NCBI GenBank assembly: GCA_005880165.1
Contig: VBJP01000090.1
Coordinates: 1 to 15,266, forward strand
Reading direction: 5' to 3'
DNA from: Chloroflexota bacterium
Lineage (GTDB): Bacteria; Chloroflexota; Limnocylindria; QHBO01
DNA length: 15,266 nucleotides
Made by a program: the position numbers and the translations under genes. The notes beneath the pieces were generated by a model. That model made no database searches. It worked only from the letters and a program-made list of their open reading frames with translations, and was not told the DNA's origin. Of this stretch, positions 1 to 7,581 are shown one piece after another (within the stretch, counting starts at the first letter, position 1; every line of letters starts with the position of its first letter).

Positions 1-86
1 ATCGGGACGCGGTACTCGTACTTCGTGTAGTGCTCGCGGACGTCGTATTCCGCGCCGTCGGGTGCGGATCCGTCGGAGGGTGTCAT
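1..86 (-). CDS. N-terminus of a CocE/NonD-type (S15) hydrolase, cut by the window edge
   Basis: Reading leftward from an ATG at 86 gives 28 codons with no stop before the window edge. The peptide begins MTPSDGSAPDGAEYDV and ends YTKYEYRVP. The ending resembles the opening of CocE/NonD family hydrolases (X-Pro dipeptidyl-peptidase class), which usually read Y-x-x-R-I/V-P-M-R-D-G-V followed by the alpha/beta-hydrolase core. No catalytic residue lies inside the window, so the assignment rests on this short signature only. There is no clear Shine-Dalgarno sequence just before the ATG. The gene lies downstream of the MarR gene on the same strand, 126 bases from its stop. The rest lies beyond position 1. 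Confidence 0.5.
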   Translation of the reverse strand, partial: MTPSDGSAPDGAEYDVREHYTKYEYRVP

Positions 87-212
87 TCGGACGAGCGAGC
101 GCGCTTTGTCATGCCAGAGTCCTCTATGCCCCGAACCGACGCCGCCTCACCAGGCTGAACTGCGGCTCCGGAAGAGCGGCTCGGGAAGAATAGAGTCCGC
201 GCGCCAGCGCTC

Positions 213-695
213 TCAGCCAAAGGTGCAGTCGACTGTCACCTTGTCCAGGGCGCTCTCGAGTACCGCGAGCTCCTCATCCTCGAGCCGGGACACGAAATAC
301 TCGGCGATGCCACGTGCGTGGGCCGGCACGGTCTCGGTCAGCCGGGCGACGCCGGCATCGGTGAGCGCAACGAGGACGCCCCGTCCATCGGCAGTGGCGT
401 CGGCACGGCGAACCAGGCCTTCATCGACGAGCCGGGCGACACGGCGGGTCATGCCCGAGCGTGAGATGAGCGCTCGGTTCGCCAGCTCCGTCATGCGCGC
501 CAGCTGAGCCAAGACGTCGAAGTCGGGCAATGCAAGGCCGGTCTGTTGCTCGAGATCCGTCTCGAGCTGGCGCATGAGCGTGGCGTGAGCTCGCAGGAGT
601 GAGCTCCAGGCCCCAATCCCACGCCCGCCGGGCAATTCGCTGGCAACCAGGCGATCCACAAGCCCAGCCAGTTCGGTTTCGGAAAGTACTTGCAT
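213..695 (-). CDS. MarR-family winged-helix transcriptional regulator
   Basis: This 160-residue protein has the usual MarR length and layout. A helical N-terminus (W-S-S-L-L-R-A-H-A-T-L-M-R-Q-L-E) precedes the winged helix, with recognition-helix region LANRALISRSGMTRRVARL, then VDEGLVRR and the wing (ADGRGVLVALTDAG), and closing dimerisation helices. Such proteins bind palindromic DNA as dimers and often repress a divergent efflux or detoxification operon, released by small phenolic or other aromatic ligands. The ATG at 695 is preferred; a TTG at 701 is possible, and neither has a strong ribosome binding site, so the message may be leaderless. The gene diverges from the LUD-MFS-oxidoreductase set, and two inverted repeats lie at and just upstream of its start, which fits autoregulation plus control of that set. 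The ligand cannot be read from the sequence. Confidence 0.9.
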   Translation of the reverse strand: MQVLSETELAGLVDRLVASELPGGRGIGAWSSLLRAHATLMRQLETDLEQQTGLALPDFDVLAQLARMTELANRALISRSGMTRRVARLVDEGLVRRADATADGRGVLVALTDAGVARLTETVPAHARGIAEYFVSRLEDEELAVLESALDKVTVDCTFG

Positions 696-701
696 GTGCA
701 A
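687..701. promoter_or_regulatory. Second, imperfect MarR-type operator half-site pair
   Basis: TACTTGC, four bases, then GCAA repeats the layout of the perfect palindrome at 717-736 (ACTTGC-N4-GCAAGT) with only the inner four bases of the right arm kept. It overlaps the MarR start codon and the -35 of the proposed rightward promoter. Its centre is about 32 bases (three helical turns) from the centre of the perfect site. Binding here is an inference from the shared pattern. Confidence 0.5.
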
Positions 702-718
702 CCAGATAGCCGTAGGAT
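690..718 (+). promoter_or_regulatory. Candidate sigma70-type promoter of the LUD-MFS-oxidoreductase operon
   Basis: TTGCAT (690-695) and TAGGAT (713-718) are separated by exactly 17 bases, a normal spacing for a housekeeping promoter. Transcription would begin near 725, leaving a leader of about 40 bases before the GTG at 766. The -10 end overlaps the perfect palindrome at 717-736, so a bound MarR dimer would block polymerase. The -35 matches the consensus only moderately, so this is a prediction. Confidence 0.45.
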
Positions 719-736
719 ACTTGCGATTGCAAGTAT
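717..736. promoter_or_regulatory. Perfect palindromic operator, probably for the adjacent MarR
   Basis: ATACTTGCGATTGCAAGTAT has two perfect 8-base arms (ATACTTGC/GCAAGTAT) around a GATT centre. Length, spacing and position between the divergent MarR and LUD genes are typical of MarR-family operators. It overlaps the proposed rightward -10 and start point and lies just upstream of the MarR start, so one bound dimer could repress both directions. Assignment to this MarR comes from position and family habit. Confidence 0.75.
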
Positions 737-765
737 ATCAGCCCGCGGGGGCGGAAGGGAAGATC

Positions 766-1416
766 GTGATTGCCGAACTCATACCCGACGTAGATCCGGA
801 CGTCGAAGGCCGTTTTGGATCTCTGGCGGACGAAGCACGCGTCAGAAGAGCCGCCGGGGCCCTCGAAGCGAACGGGATCAACGTCCTGCGAGCTGCGAAC
901 GGGGCGGAAGCGAAGCGGATCGTTCTCAGTCTCATCCCGGACGGATCGCAGGTGCATCATGGCGCCTCGCAATCGCTCGACGTGTCGGGCATTACCGACG
1001 AGATCGAGAAATCCGGCCGATATGAGCCTCTCCGGCCGCGGATCTACAGCATGGACCGCCACACCCAGGCGGATGAGATCCGCCACCTGAGTTCGGCGCC
1101 GGAGGTGATGCTCGGCAGCGTCCACGCGGTCACCGAGACCGGGTCGTTGCTGGCAGCCTCCATGGGGGGCAGTCAGCTGGGACCGTATGTCAGCGGAGCC
1201 GCCCGAGTGATTCTTGTGGTGGGAACGCAGAAGATCGTGTCCGACCTCGAAGAGGGCTTGCGCCGGATCGACGAGTACGCCTTTCCCCTCGAGGACGCTC
1301 GCGCCCAGGCGGCGTACGGCATCCACAGCGCGGTCAACAAGGTCCTCATCATCAACCGCGAGATCGCCCCGGGCCGCATCACCGTCGTCTTCGTCGACGA
1401 GGTCCTCGGCTTCTAG
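766..1416 (+). CDS. LUD-domain protein (LutC/YkgG-like)
   Basis: This 216-residue protein matches the LUD domain (lactate utilisation, DUF162): an N-terminal helical part with LEANGINVLRAANGAEAK, then IPDGSQVHHGASQSL, TETGSLL and a late V-G-T-Q-K-I-V segment. LutC works with LutA and LutB to oxidise lactate in the cytoplasm, but no LutA or LutB (iron-sulfur subunits) is seen here, so a stand-alone LUD protein of unknown substrate is more honest. I chose the GTG at 766 because a purine-rich GGAAGGGAAG sequence precedes it and the domain begins soon after; the in-frame ATG at 694 would lie inside the proposed promoter and operator. It is the first gene of a rightward set under the MarR operator, 35 bases before the exporter gene. 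Confidence 0.8.
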   Translation: MIAELIPDVDPDVEGRFGSLADEARVRRAAGALEANGINVLRAANGAEAKRIVLSLIPDGSQVHHGASQSLDVSGITDEIEKSGRYEPLRPRIYSMDRHTQADEIRHLSSAPEVMLGSVHAVTETGSLLAASMGGSQLGPYVSGAARVILVVGTQKIVSDLEEGLRRIDEYAFPLEDARAQAAYGIHSAVNKVLIINREIAPGRITVVFVDEVLGF

Positions 1417-1451
1417 CGCACGCGCAGAGCACCGAAGGAGCGACCTCGATC

Positions 1452-2960
1452 ATGGCCCCGGTCTCACAACGTTCTCCCGCCCGCGATTCGCGCTGGCTCG
1501 CCCTGATCGTCCTGTGCGCCGGAATGCTGATGATCGTCCTCGATGCGACGATCGTGAATGTCGCGCTGCCGTCGATCCGGAGTGATCTTGGCTTCGCGCA
1601 GTTGAGCCTGGCGTGGGTCGTCAATGCCTACCTGATCGCCTTTGGGGGCGTCCTGCTTCTGGCCGGACGACTCGGCGACCTTCTGGGTCGGCGACGGGTC
1701 TTTCTTGCGGGCATCGCGGTGTTCACGACAGCCTCCCTGCTTTGCGGGCTGTCCATCGGTCAGGAAATGTTGGTCGCCGCGCGGTTCATCCAGGGCGTCG
1801 GCGGCGCGATGACCTCTGCGGTCATCCTCGGCATGGTCGTGACGCTGTTCAGGGAGCCCCGCGAACAGGCCCGCGCGATCGGCGCATACAGCTTCGTCGC
1901 AGCAGCGGGTGCGTCCATCGGGCTTCTGGCCGGCGGCTTCCTGACCGACGCGCTCAACTGGCACTGGATCTTCCTGGTCAATGTCCCGATTGGCATCGCC
2001 ACCGCGTTCTTTGCCTTGCGGTTGCTCGAGTCCGACCGCGGAATCGGGCTCGGCAAGGGCGCTGATGCACTCGGCGCCGTCCTGGTAACGGCGGCGCTTC
2101 TGCTCGGGGTGTACACGATCATCCGGACGACGGATTTCGGGTGGGGATCCGCTCACACCATCGGGTTCGGCGCGGCTGCGATCGCATCGCTGATGGCCTT
2201 CGTCGTCCGCGAGTCGCGGACTGCGAATCCGCTCATCCCATTCCGCATCTTCGGATCGCGCAACGTGTCCGGGACGAGCGTCGTCCTGCTGCTCATTTTC
2301 GCCGCGCTGTTCGGGATGTTCTTCCTGGGCAGTCTCTACTTCCAGCGCGTCCATGGTTACGATCCGCTCGGCATCGGCCTTGCGTTCCTGCCGTTGAGTC
2401 TCTCGATCGCAACCCTGTCATTCGCGTCCGGGCCACTGATCACCCGCTTCGGCGCCCGTGCGGTGCTCCTGCCGAGCCTCGTGCTGATGGGTGTGGGCCT
2501 GGTGCTCTTCGCGCGAGTGCCGGTCGAGGCTGACTACTTCGCGGACGTGCTGCCCTCGGTTCTCCCACTTGGCGTGGGCTTCGGGCTCGCGTTCCCGTCG
2601 CTGATGGCGCTTGGGATGTCGGACGCCAGCGAGCACGATTCCGGCCTCGCGTCCGGACTGCTCATGACGACCCAGCAGGTCGGGGGAGCGCTGGGTCTAT
2701 CGGTACTGGCTTCGCTCTCGGCGTCAGAGACGAACCGGCTGCTTGCGTTGTCGTCTGCCGAGCCGACGGCGGTCACCAACGGTTACCAGCTGTCGTTCGC
2801 CATCGGCGCCGGGCTCGTGCTCGTCGCCCTCGTCGTCGCCGGCACGGTTCTGGGGTCGGCCGGGGACGCAGAGAAAGGGGCGCTGCACGAGCGCGACCGA
2901 GTGCTCGGCGATGCGCCGGACGGCGGGACGGGCGGCGCGCGGGTCCGTACCAATGCCTGA
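1452..2960 (+). CDS. DHA2-family MFS drug/H+ antiporter (14 TM helices)
   Basis: This 502-residue membrane protein has the length and motifs of the EmrB/QacA (DHA2) branch of the major facilitator superfamily, which expels toxic compounds in exchange for protons. Visible motifs are LDATIVNVALP in helix 1 (motif D1), the loop 2-3 motif A G-R-L-G-D-L-L-G-R-R-R, RFIQGVGGAM in helix 4 (motif B region) and the antiporter motif C G-A-S-I-G-L-L-A-G-G in helix 5, followed by LNWHWIFLVNVPIG. The ATG at 1452 follows AAGGAG at 1435-1440 with an 11-base gap. The final eight bases overlap the start of the oxidoreductase (ATGCCTGA), suggesting translational coupling. Control by the upstream MarR fits the common MarR-efflux pairing. 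The substrate is not readable. Confidence 0.92.
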   Translation: MAPVSQRSPARDSRWLALIVLCAGMLMIVLDATIVNVALPSIRSDLGFAQLSLAWVVNAYLIAFGGVLLLAGRLGDLLGRRRVFLAGIAVFTTASLLCGLSIGQEMLVAARFIQGVGGAMTSAVILGMVVTLFREPREQARAIGAYSFVAAAGASIGLLAGGFLTDALNWHWIFLVNVPIGIATAFFALRLLESDRGIGLGKGADALGAVLVTAALLLGVYTIIRTTDFGWGSAHTIGFGAAAIASLMAFVVRESRTANPLIPFRIFGSRNVSGTSVVLLLIFAALFGMFFLGSLYFQRVHGYDPLGIGLAFLPLSLSIATLSFASGPLITRFGARAVLLPSLVLMGVGLVLFARVPVEADYFADVLPSVLPLGVGFGLAFPSLMALGMSDASEHDSGLASGLLMTTQQVGGALGLSVLASLSASETNRLLALSSAEPTAVTNGYQLSFAIGAGLVLVALVVAGTVLGSAGDAEKGALHERDRVLGDAPDGGTGGARVRTNA

Positions 2961-4048
2961 ATCGGTCCTGAGTGTCGGGATCATCGGGGTCAGTCCGGTT
3001 CGGGGCTGGGCCGCCACCGCCCACATCCCCGCATTGCGAGCGCTGCCGAACTACGAAATCCGTGCACTCAGCGCGCACAGCGCTGAATCCGCTCGCGAGG
3101 CAGGCCAAGCGTTCGGGGTCAGCGCGGTGTTCTCAGACCACGAGCAGCTCGTGACCCGGCCCGACATCGATGTGGTCGTTGTCACGGTCAAGGTCCCGCA
3201 TCATCGAGAGCTGGTCGATGCCGCTCTTGCAGCCGGAAAGGCGGTCTACTGCGAGTGGCCACTCGGTCGCGACCTCGAGGACGCCCGGGCGATGGCCGCG
3301 TTGAGCGCGCAGCGGGAAGTGCGAACCGTCGTTGGGTTGCAGGCCCGCCAGGCCCCGGCCATCGAGTTCGTCCGGGAGCTGCTCAGCGACGGATACGTCG
3401 GCGAGGTCCTGTCGACGACGATGATCGGGCTCTCGGTCCCGGGCGATGTCGTGGTCCAGCCCAACGTCTACATGCTCGACGGGAAGAACGGGGCCAACCT
3501 GCTCACCGTCGCTGTCGGGCACAGCCTGGACACCCTCAACTATGTGCTGGGGGAGTTCGCGGGCCTGTCGGCTATGTCGGCCAATCGCGGTGATCGGCAC
3601 CCTCACGTCCGGCGCGACCGCCAGCGTCCACATTCGTGAGGCAGTCGCGGGCGGCATCGGCTTCTTGTGGGAAATCAATGGAACGGACGGAACGCTCCGC
3701 ATCACCGCTGATGCCGCATTGCCCGAGATCTTCCCGTTGACGGTGGCGGGAGTTCGTGGTGGCGGCGAGCCCGCCCAGCTTTCCGTCCCGACCGCGCTGA
3801 CGCAGAAGTGGCCTGCGCTCGCTAGCCTCGAAGGAGGCCCGGCCTACAACGTTGGGCGTGCATACGCCGCGTTCGTGGCAGACCTCGCCAACGGGACGCA
3901 TACCGTGCCCGACTTCGCCGATGCCGTCCGACGACACGAGGTCATCGCCAACATCGAGAGGGCTGCGGCATCAGGAGAACGTGTGACGGCGCAGCCAAAC
4001 AGAACGCCTCGACCAGAGGGCCGTCAGCCGACGATCACCGGCGGCTGA
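2953..4048 (+). pseudogene. Gfo/Idh/MocA-family oxidoreductase, frame broken near 3585
   Basis: The first part (from ATG 2953, overlapping the exporter stop by eight bases) encodes a Rossmann nucleotide-binding domain with GIIGVSPVRGWAATAHIPAL near the N-terminus, then DVVVVTVKVPHH and CEWPLGRDLEDA, the position of the family's E-K-P motif. After these come VGLQARQAPA and the G-H-S-L-D-T-L segment of the catalytic side. At about 3583-3590 (after LSAMSAN) this frame goes out of register and stops at 3639. The frame one base further on continues with VIGTLTSGATASVHIREAV and the rest of the Gal80-like C-terminal domain, ending at 4048. From memory of the family, relatives carry roughly 20 more residues between these blocks, so an internal deletion is more likely than one miscalled base. 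An intact enzyme would use NAD(P) on a sugar or related alcohol. As written it is probably inactive. It is the last gene of the MarR-controlled set and ends overlapping the opposing DUF2652 gene. Confidence 0.8.
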
Positions 4049-5199
4049 TGCTCCGACAGGGGGCCGCCCGGCTTGGGCGTCATCAGCTGGGCCTCGGGCG
4101 ACCCGTCGGCCTCGCGAGCGGCGAGTTCGGCGTCCAGCTGGGCGATGAGGTCCGGCGCCTGCGCCTCCAACGCCCTCGCATACGCAGGGCCAATCACGTT
4201 CATGAGCGGCATCTCCCGCTTTGTCTTCGGCGCGGCGAACCGCATATGGATCGTCGTGCCGGTCGGTGTCGCCTCCAGCTCGATGGTGTGGAGCACTCGC
4301 AGCGGCCCCTCGGGCGTCGCCAGGGTCGTCCGGTCGGTGACATAGTCGTACGGCCGCCAGTCGAGAATCTCCTCGACGACGGCGTCCTTGCCGTGCATGC
4401 AGTGGTTAGCCGAGCCAAGGCCCCGCCGGCCGCCGGTGGCCTGCACCGTGACCTCGGTGACCCAGGGCTGCCACGTCATCCGCTGGCCGGGCTTGGTCAG
4501 GAACTCCCAGGCGACCTGCTGCGGCACGTTGGTCGGCACCGAGACCGTGACAAACGCATCCTCCGGGGACACCCGGACGCGCCCGCGCGCCTCCTCCTCC
4601 TGCCAGCGGCGCTCCAGGTCATGGGCCCAGGCCGGCACGTCGCCGATCCGATCGTAGGTCTCGCTGTGCTCGCGCATCCCAAGCGCGGCCGGTTCGAGGT
4701 CGGTGGCGCCGATGCACTGTTGGGTGATCAGGGCATAGGCGCTCATGCCCAGCTTCTCAACGACCTCGTTCTTCAGCAGGCGGTGCACGACGATACCGTC
4801 GGGTCCCAGCAGCTCCTGACGGCCGGCGATCTTCTGGTGGAGGGCGGTCCCATGGTGGACGACGAACTTGAGGTCGAGATCGGGGATCCGGGCGCAGGCG
4901 TTGCACGGACACGACGTCGCCTGGCGGACGTCGCGGCGGCGCCGGCGGAAACCGAAGTAGCAACGTTCGATCGTGTCGAGGAGCATCGACCCGTCGATCG
5001 CCTCGGTCGTCATGAACGTGAACGCGGCATCGCCCTCGAGCTTGGCCAGCCGGAAGTCGGGGCGGAGCGCCGTGACGACGGCGCCGATCAGGTCCGCCAG
5101 GATGTCCTGCGCGTGATCCAGCTCGACGTCAGCCAGATAGCCGGTGTACCCGGAGATGTCGGCGATCAGGAAGCAGGTTGGTTGAGCAGCTGGGAGCAT
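4024..5199 (-). CDS. DUF2652 (cyclase-like) plus SRPBCC two-domain protein
   Basis: This is a 391-residue cytoplasmic protein. Residues about 8-185 match DUF2652, a family related to class III nucleotide cyclases: CFLIADISGYTGYL near residue 9, KLEGDAAFTF near 53-62, and GPDGIVVHRLLKN near 132-144. The two Asp residues in ADISG and EGDAA sit where cyclases bind metal, but I cannot confirm cyclase activity. A CPCNAC cluster (Cys 97, 99, 102) could bind a metal or be redox-active. Residues about 210-360 look like an SRPBCC (START/polyketide cyclase-like) ligand pocket, beginning VSVPTNVPQQVAWEFLTKPG. ATG 5199 is chosen over GTG 5232 because GAGGA precedes it at good spacing. It lies 35 bases after the hydrolase gene on the same strand, probably one transcript. 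Its last 25 bases overlap the opposing oxidoreductase. Confidence 0.75.
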   Translation of the reverse strand: MLPAAQPTCFLIADISGYTGYLADVELDHAQDILADLIGAVVTALRPDFRLAKLEGDAAFTFMTTEAIDGSMLLDTIERCYFGFRRRRRDVRQATSCPCNACARIPDLDLKFVVHHGTALHQKIAGRQELLGPDGIVVHRLLKNEVVEKLGMSAYALITQQCIGATDLEPAALGMREHSETYDRIGDVPAWAHDLERRWQEEEARGRVRVSPEDAFVTVSVPTNVPQQVAWEFLTKPGQRMTWQPWVTEVTVQATGGRRGLGSANHCMHGKDAVVEEILDWRPYDYVTDRTTLATPEGPLRVLHTIELEATPTGTTIHMRFAAPKTKREMPLMNVIGPAYARALEAQAPDLIAQLDAELAAREADGSPEAQLMTPKPGGPLSEHQPPVIVG

Positions 5200-5234
5200 C
5201 GTTCCTCGTGGAGGCAGGCCCACGACGGCCACGA

Positions 5235-6200
5235 CTATACGTGTGAGCTACTGGAGCGTTCGTTGGTCATTGCGCTGTCTACGCCCTTCATGAATTCGAC
5301 CAGGCCACGCATGTACGTGCGTTGGTCGTCGTACATGGCCAGGTGGCTGCCGTTCGGGCAATACAGATATTGCCCTTTCGGTATCTGCTTCGACATCCAT
5401 TCCATGTGCTTGGGGTCCATCGTGTCGAAGCGCGCTCCGATGATCAGCGTCGGCACGGTGATGTTCTTGAGGTCAGCGGTGCGATCCCAATTCGCGAGCT
5501 TGCCGCTGGCGCCCAGCTCGCTGGGTCCCTGCATCGGTATGTAGACCTTCGGGTTCATATGGTCGAAAGAGCGCTTGAGCGGATCGGGCCATTGGTTCAT
5601 GGGCATCCGGATCACATGCTTCTCGTAATGGTTGGGGATCAATAGCTCCAGGTAGCGCGGATCCTCGTACTTGCCAGCGGCTTCGAGTTGCTTCGCCTCG
5701 GCGAGCACCTTTGGGTCCATCGCTGGCATCAAGACGTTCTTGGCGTAGTCGTTGTACTGAGGGATGCTGGCCATCATGTTTGAAATGATCAGTGCCTTCA
5801 GATGGTCCTGGTGCTTTAGCGCGTACTCGATGGCGAGCAAACCGCCCCACGACTGGCCCAGGAGATAGAAGCTGTCCGTGTCGAGACGGAGCGCCCGGCG
5901 TACCTGCTCGACTTCGTCGACGAAGCGCGGCAGCGCCAGCATCTCATCGGTCATCTCCGGCTGGTCGCTGTAATAGGAGCCGAGCTGGTCGTAGTAGAGG
6001 TACTCGATCCCCTCATTCGGCAGGTAGTCGTCGAAGGCCTCGAAGTACTCATGCGGAAAGCCGGGGCCGCCGTGCAGGAGCAGCAGCTTGATCCTGGGGT
6101 TGTTGCCGACGCGTTTTGTCCAGACCTTGAAGGGGCCCCGCGGCGTGGTGACCTCGATCATGCGAACACCATCCGCAGAACGAGTTGACAGTGGGGGCAT
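5235..6200 (-). CDS. Proline iminopeptidase-type alpha/beta hydrolase (family S33)
   Basis: From ATG 6200 this is 321 residues, typical of the S33 family, cytoplasmic enzymes that remove N-terminal proline or other residues from short peptides. Visible features are the oxyanion-loop L-H-G-G-P-G (42-47), YYDQLGSYYSDQP, the nucleophile elbow G-Q-S-W-G-G with Ser 117, Asp 259 in GARFDTMDP and His 286 in NGSHLAMYD, a full catalytic triad. No signal peptide is seen. The frame is open upstream to 6347, but the extra part looks non-native and would run into the MFS gene. A GGAGG lies 13 bases before ATG 6200, rather far, and ATG 6161 is an alternative, so the start is uncertain. It precedes the DUF2652-SRPBCC gene by 35 bases; the exporter ends 124 bases upstream. 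Peptide versus ester substrate is undecided. Confidence 0.85.
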   Translation of the reverse strand: MPPLSTRSADGVRMIEVTTPRGPFKVWTKRVGNNPRIKLLLLHGGPGFPHEYFEAFDDYLPNEGIEYLYYDQLGSYYSDQPEMTDEMLALPRFVDEVEQVRRALRLDTDSFYLLGQSWGGLLAIEYALKHQDHLKALIISNMMASIPQYNDYAKNVLMPAMDPKVLAEAKQLEAAGKYEDPRYLELLIPNHYEKHVIRMPMNQWPDPLKRSFDHMNPKVYIPMQGPSELGASGKLANWDRTADLKNITVPTLIIGARFDTMDPKHMEWMSKQIPKGQYLYCPNGSHLAMYDDQRTYMRGLVEFMKGVDSAMTNERSSSSHV

Positions 6201-6324
6201 GAGGGCTTCATGACCTCCGGGAGGCTCCTGCGGTGACACCTTAAACCCCACCTCCGACTCCTTGGTCGCGACGAGGGGTGACTGTATCCCACCGGCGGTC
6301 GAGGGCCCGCAAAGCGCCAACTGC

Positions 6325-7581
6325 TCAGCTCTCCATGGCGAGAACATCCGAGGTTTGCCGGATCCGTGGCAGCGGCGACAACACGAGGAGCAGGATCGAG
6401 ACGGCCATTCCCGCCCACCCGAGGGCTATCCCGCCACGCACGCCGACCCAGCCCGCGAGACCTGCTGCCAGCAGCGCACCCAGCGGGTAGGCGATGCCGT
6501 GCGAGAAGACCTCGAGGTTCGCGTTTACGCGGCCCAGGATTCGATCTGGAATCACGCCCTGGATCAGCGACAGCTCAGCCACGCCCTCGATCGTCTGGAG
6601 GCCATCGCCGATGAGCTGCGGGAGGAACACCATCAGCGTCGCCAGTACGAGCGGCCCGCCCGCAAGTGGTGTGAGCACGCCGACGATGGAGGCGCCGGTC
6701 GCGGTCCAGATGAGGGCTGGGCCGAAGCCGAACCGGGAGATGACCCGCGAAGCAAAGATTGAGCCGATGAGGGAGCCGACGCCGCCGGCCGAAACGACGA
6801 CCCCCAGCAGGAACGGGCTGAGGTGCAGCTCCTGGATGAGATAGATCGTGTACAGGACTCCGTAGAACGACCCCGCAACATGAGCGATGATCGAGCGGAG
6901 GGTGAGCGGAAGGAGCACGGCATGGCGCCGGAGGAGCCGCAAACCCTCGAGGATCTCGAGCCGGATGGGTGTCGGCGACGTGCGCGGGGGCCGCGACGGC
7001 TCTCGGCTTCGGATCAGGATCAGAGAGAGGGCTGAGACCACAAAGGAGATCGCGTCGACGAAGATCGCCAGCGGCGGACCAATCAGCTGCACCAGTCCAC
7101 CAGCCAGGCCCGGACCGCCGATTTCCGCGAGGGACGAGCTCGTGGCCAGCTTGCTGTTGCCTTCGACTACGCGGTCGACCCCGATAAGCGAGGGGACGTA
7201 AGCCGGGTAGGCCGCATCGAAGAGCGCCCCAAGGCAGCCTTCGATGAACACGACCACGTATAGCTGTTCGATGCGCAGCACCCCCGCGATGTACGCCGCG
7301 GGGATCGATAACAGCAGCAAAGCGCGGGTCGCGTCCGCCAAGATGAGGAGCGGCCGACGTCGCAGCCGGTCGACCCATGCGCCTGCGAGCAATCCGATAA
7401 GCAGCACCGCGAGGCTGGCCGCGACGATGAGCAGGGCCATTTGGATCGGGCCTGCCCCCAGCACCATGAGGGCGACCAGCGGGATCGCCGTGCGCGTGAC
7501 GACAGATCCGAGCTCGGAGACTGTTTGGCCGGCCCACAGCTTCCGAAAATCGGCGTTTCGCCAGAGCGACTCGCTCACCAC
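6325..7581 (-). CDS. MFS transporter of the MFS_3 / EntS-like type
   Basis: This 418-residue protein has about 12 hydrophobic helices. It starts LWRNADFRKLWAGQTVSELGS, the classic opening of the MFS_3 group (enterobactin-exporter and macrolide-efflux relatives: F-R-x-L-W-x-G-Q). Next come the loop 2-3 motif GAWVDRLRRRPLLILAD, DAAYPAYVPSLI, and the charged central loop around RSREPSRPPRTS separating the two halves. Late landmarks are GDGLQTIEGVAELSLIQGVIPDRILGRVNA, typical of the group. Such proteins export small molecules with the proton gradient; the substrate is not readable. Translation starts at GTG 7581 or the next codon, GTG 7578; the ribosome binding site is weak. It diverges from the VOC gene across 78 bases and may be co-transcribed with the hydrolase and DUF2652 genes. 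Confidence 0.9.
   Translation of the reverse strand: MVSESLWRNADFRKLWAGQTVSELGSVVTRTAIPLVALMVLGAGPIQMALLIVAASLAVLLIGLLAGAWVDRLRRRPLLILADATRALLLLSIPAAYIAGVLRIEQLYVVVFIEGCLGALFDAAYPAYVPSLIGVDRVVEGNSKLATSSSLAEIGGPGLAGGLVQLIGPPLAIFVDAISFVVSALSLILIRSREPSRPPRTSPTPIRLEILEGLRLLRRHAVLLPLTLRSIIAHVAGSFYGVLYTIYLIQELHLSPFLLGVVVSAGGVGSLIGSIFASRVISRFGFGPALIWTATGASIVGVLTPLAGGPLVLATLMVFLPQLIGDGLQTIEGVAELSLIQGVIPDRILGRVNANLEVFSHGIAYPLGALLAAGLAGWVGVRGGIALGWAGMAVSILLLVLSPLPRIRQTSDVLAMES

Noticed and set aside
174..182. GAGC-G-GCTC stem after the MarR gene as a terminator
   Set aside because: Only four base pairs with a one-base loop and no T-run.
421..1326. A 301-codon leftward open frame across the MarR and LUD genes
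   Set aside because: It crosses the operator region and is antisense to the LUD gene; the composition is that of a shadow frame.
1464..2354. A 296-codon leftward open frame opposite the DHA2 exporter
   Set aside because: The protein is extremely polar (Asp, Glu, Arg, Gln), the typical reverse shadow of a membrane-protein gene.
4048..5544. A 498-codon rightward open frame opposite the DUF2652 and hydrolase genes
   Set aside because: It lies antisense to two genes with clear domains and catalytic motifs; its translation is rich in Arg, Gly, Leu and Val with no recognisable family, as expected for the shadow of GC-rich coding DNA.
6214..6224. CCTCC-G-GGAGG palindrome before the proline iminopeptidase gene as a regulator site
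   Set aside because: It contains the probable Shine-Dalgarno of that gene and is short; a chance symmetric purine/pyrimidine stretch is likely.
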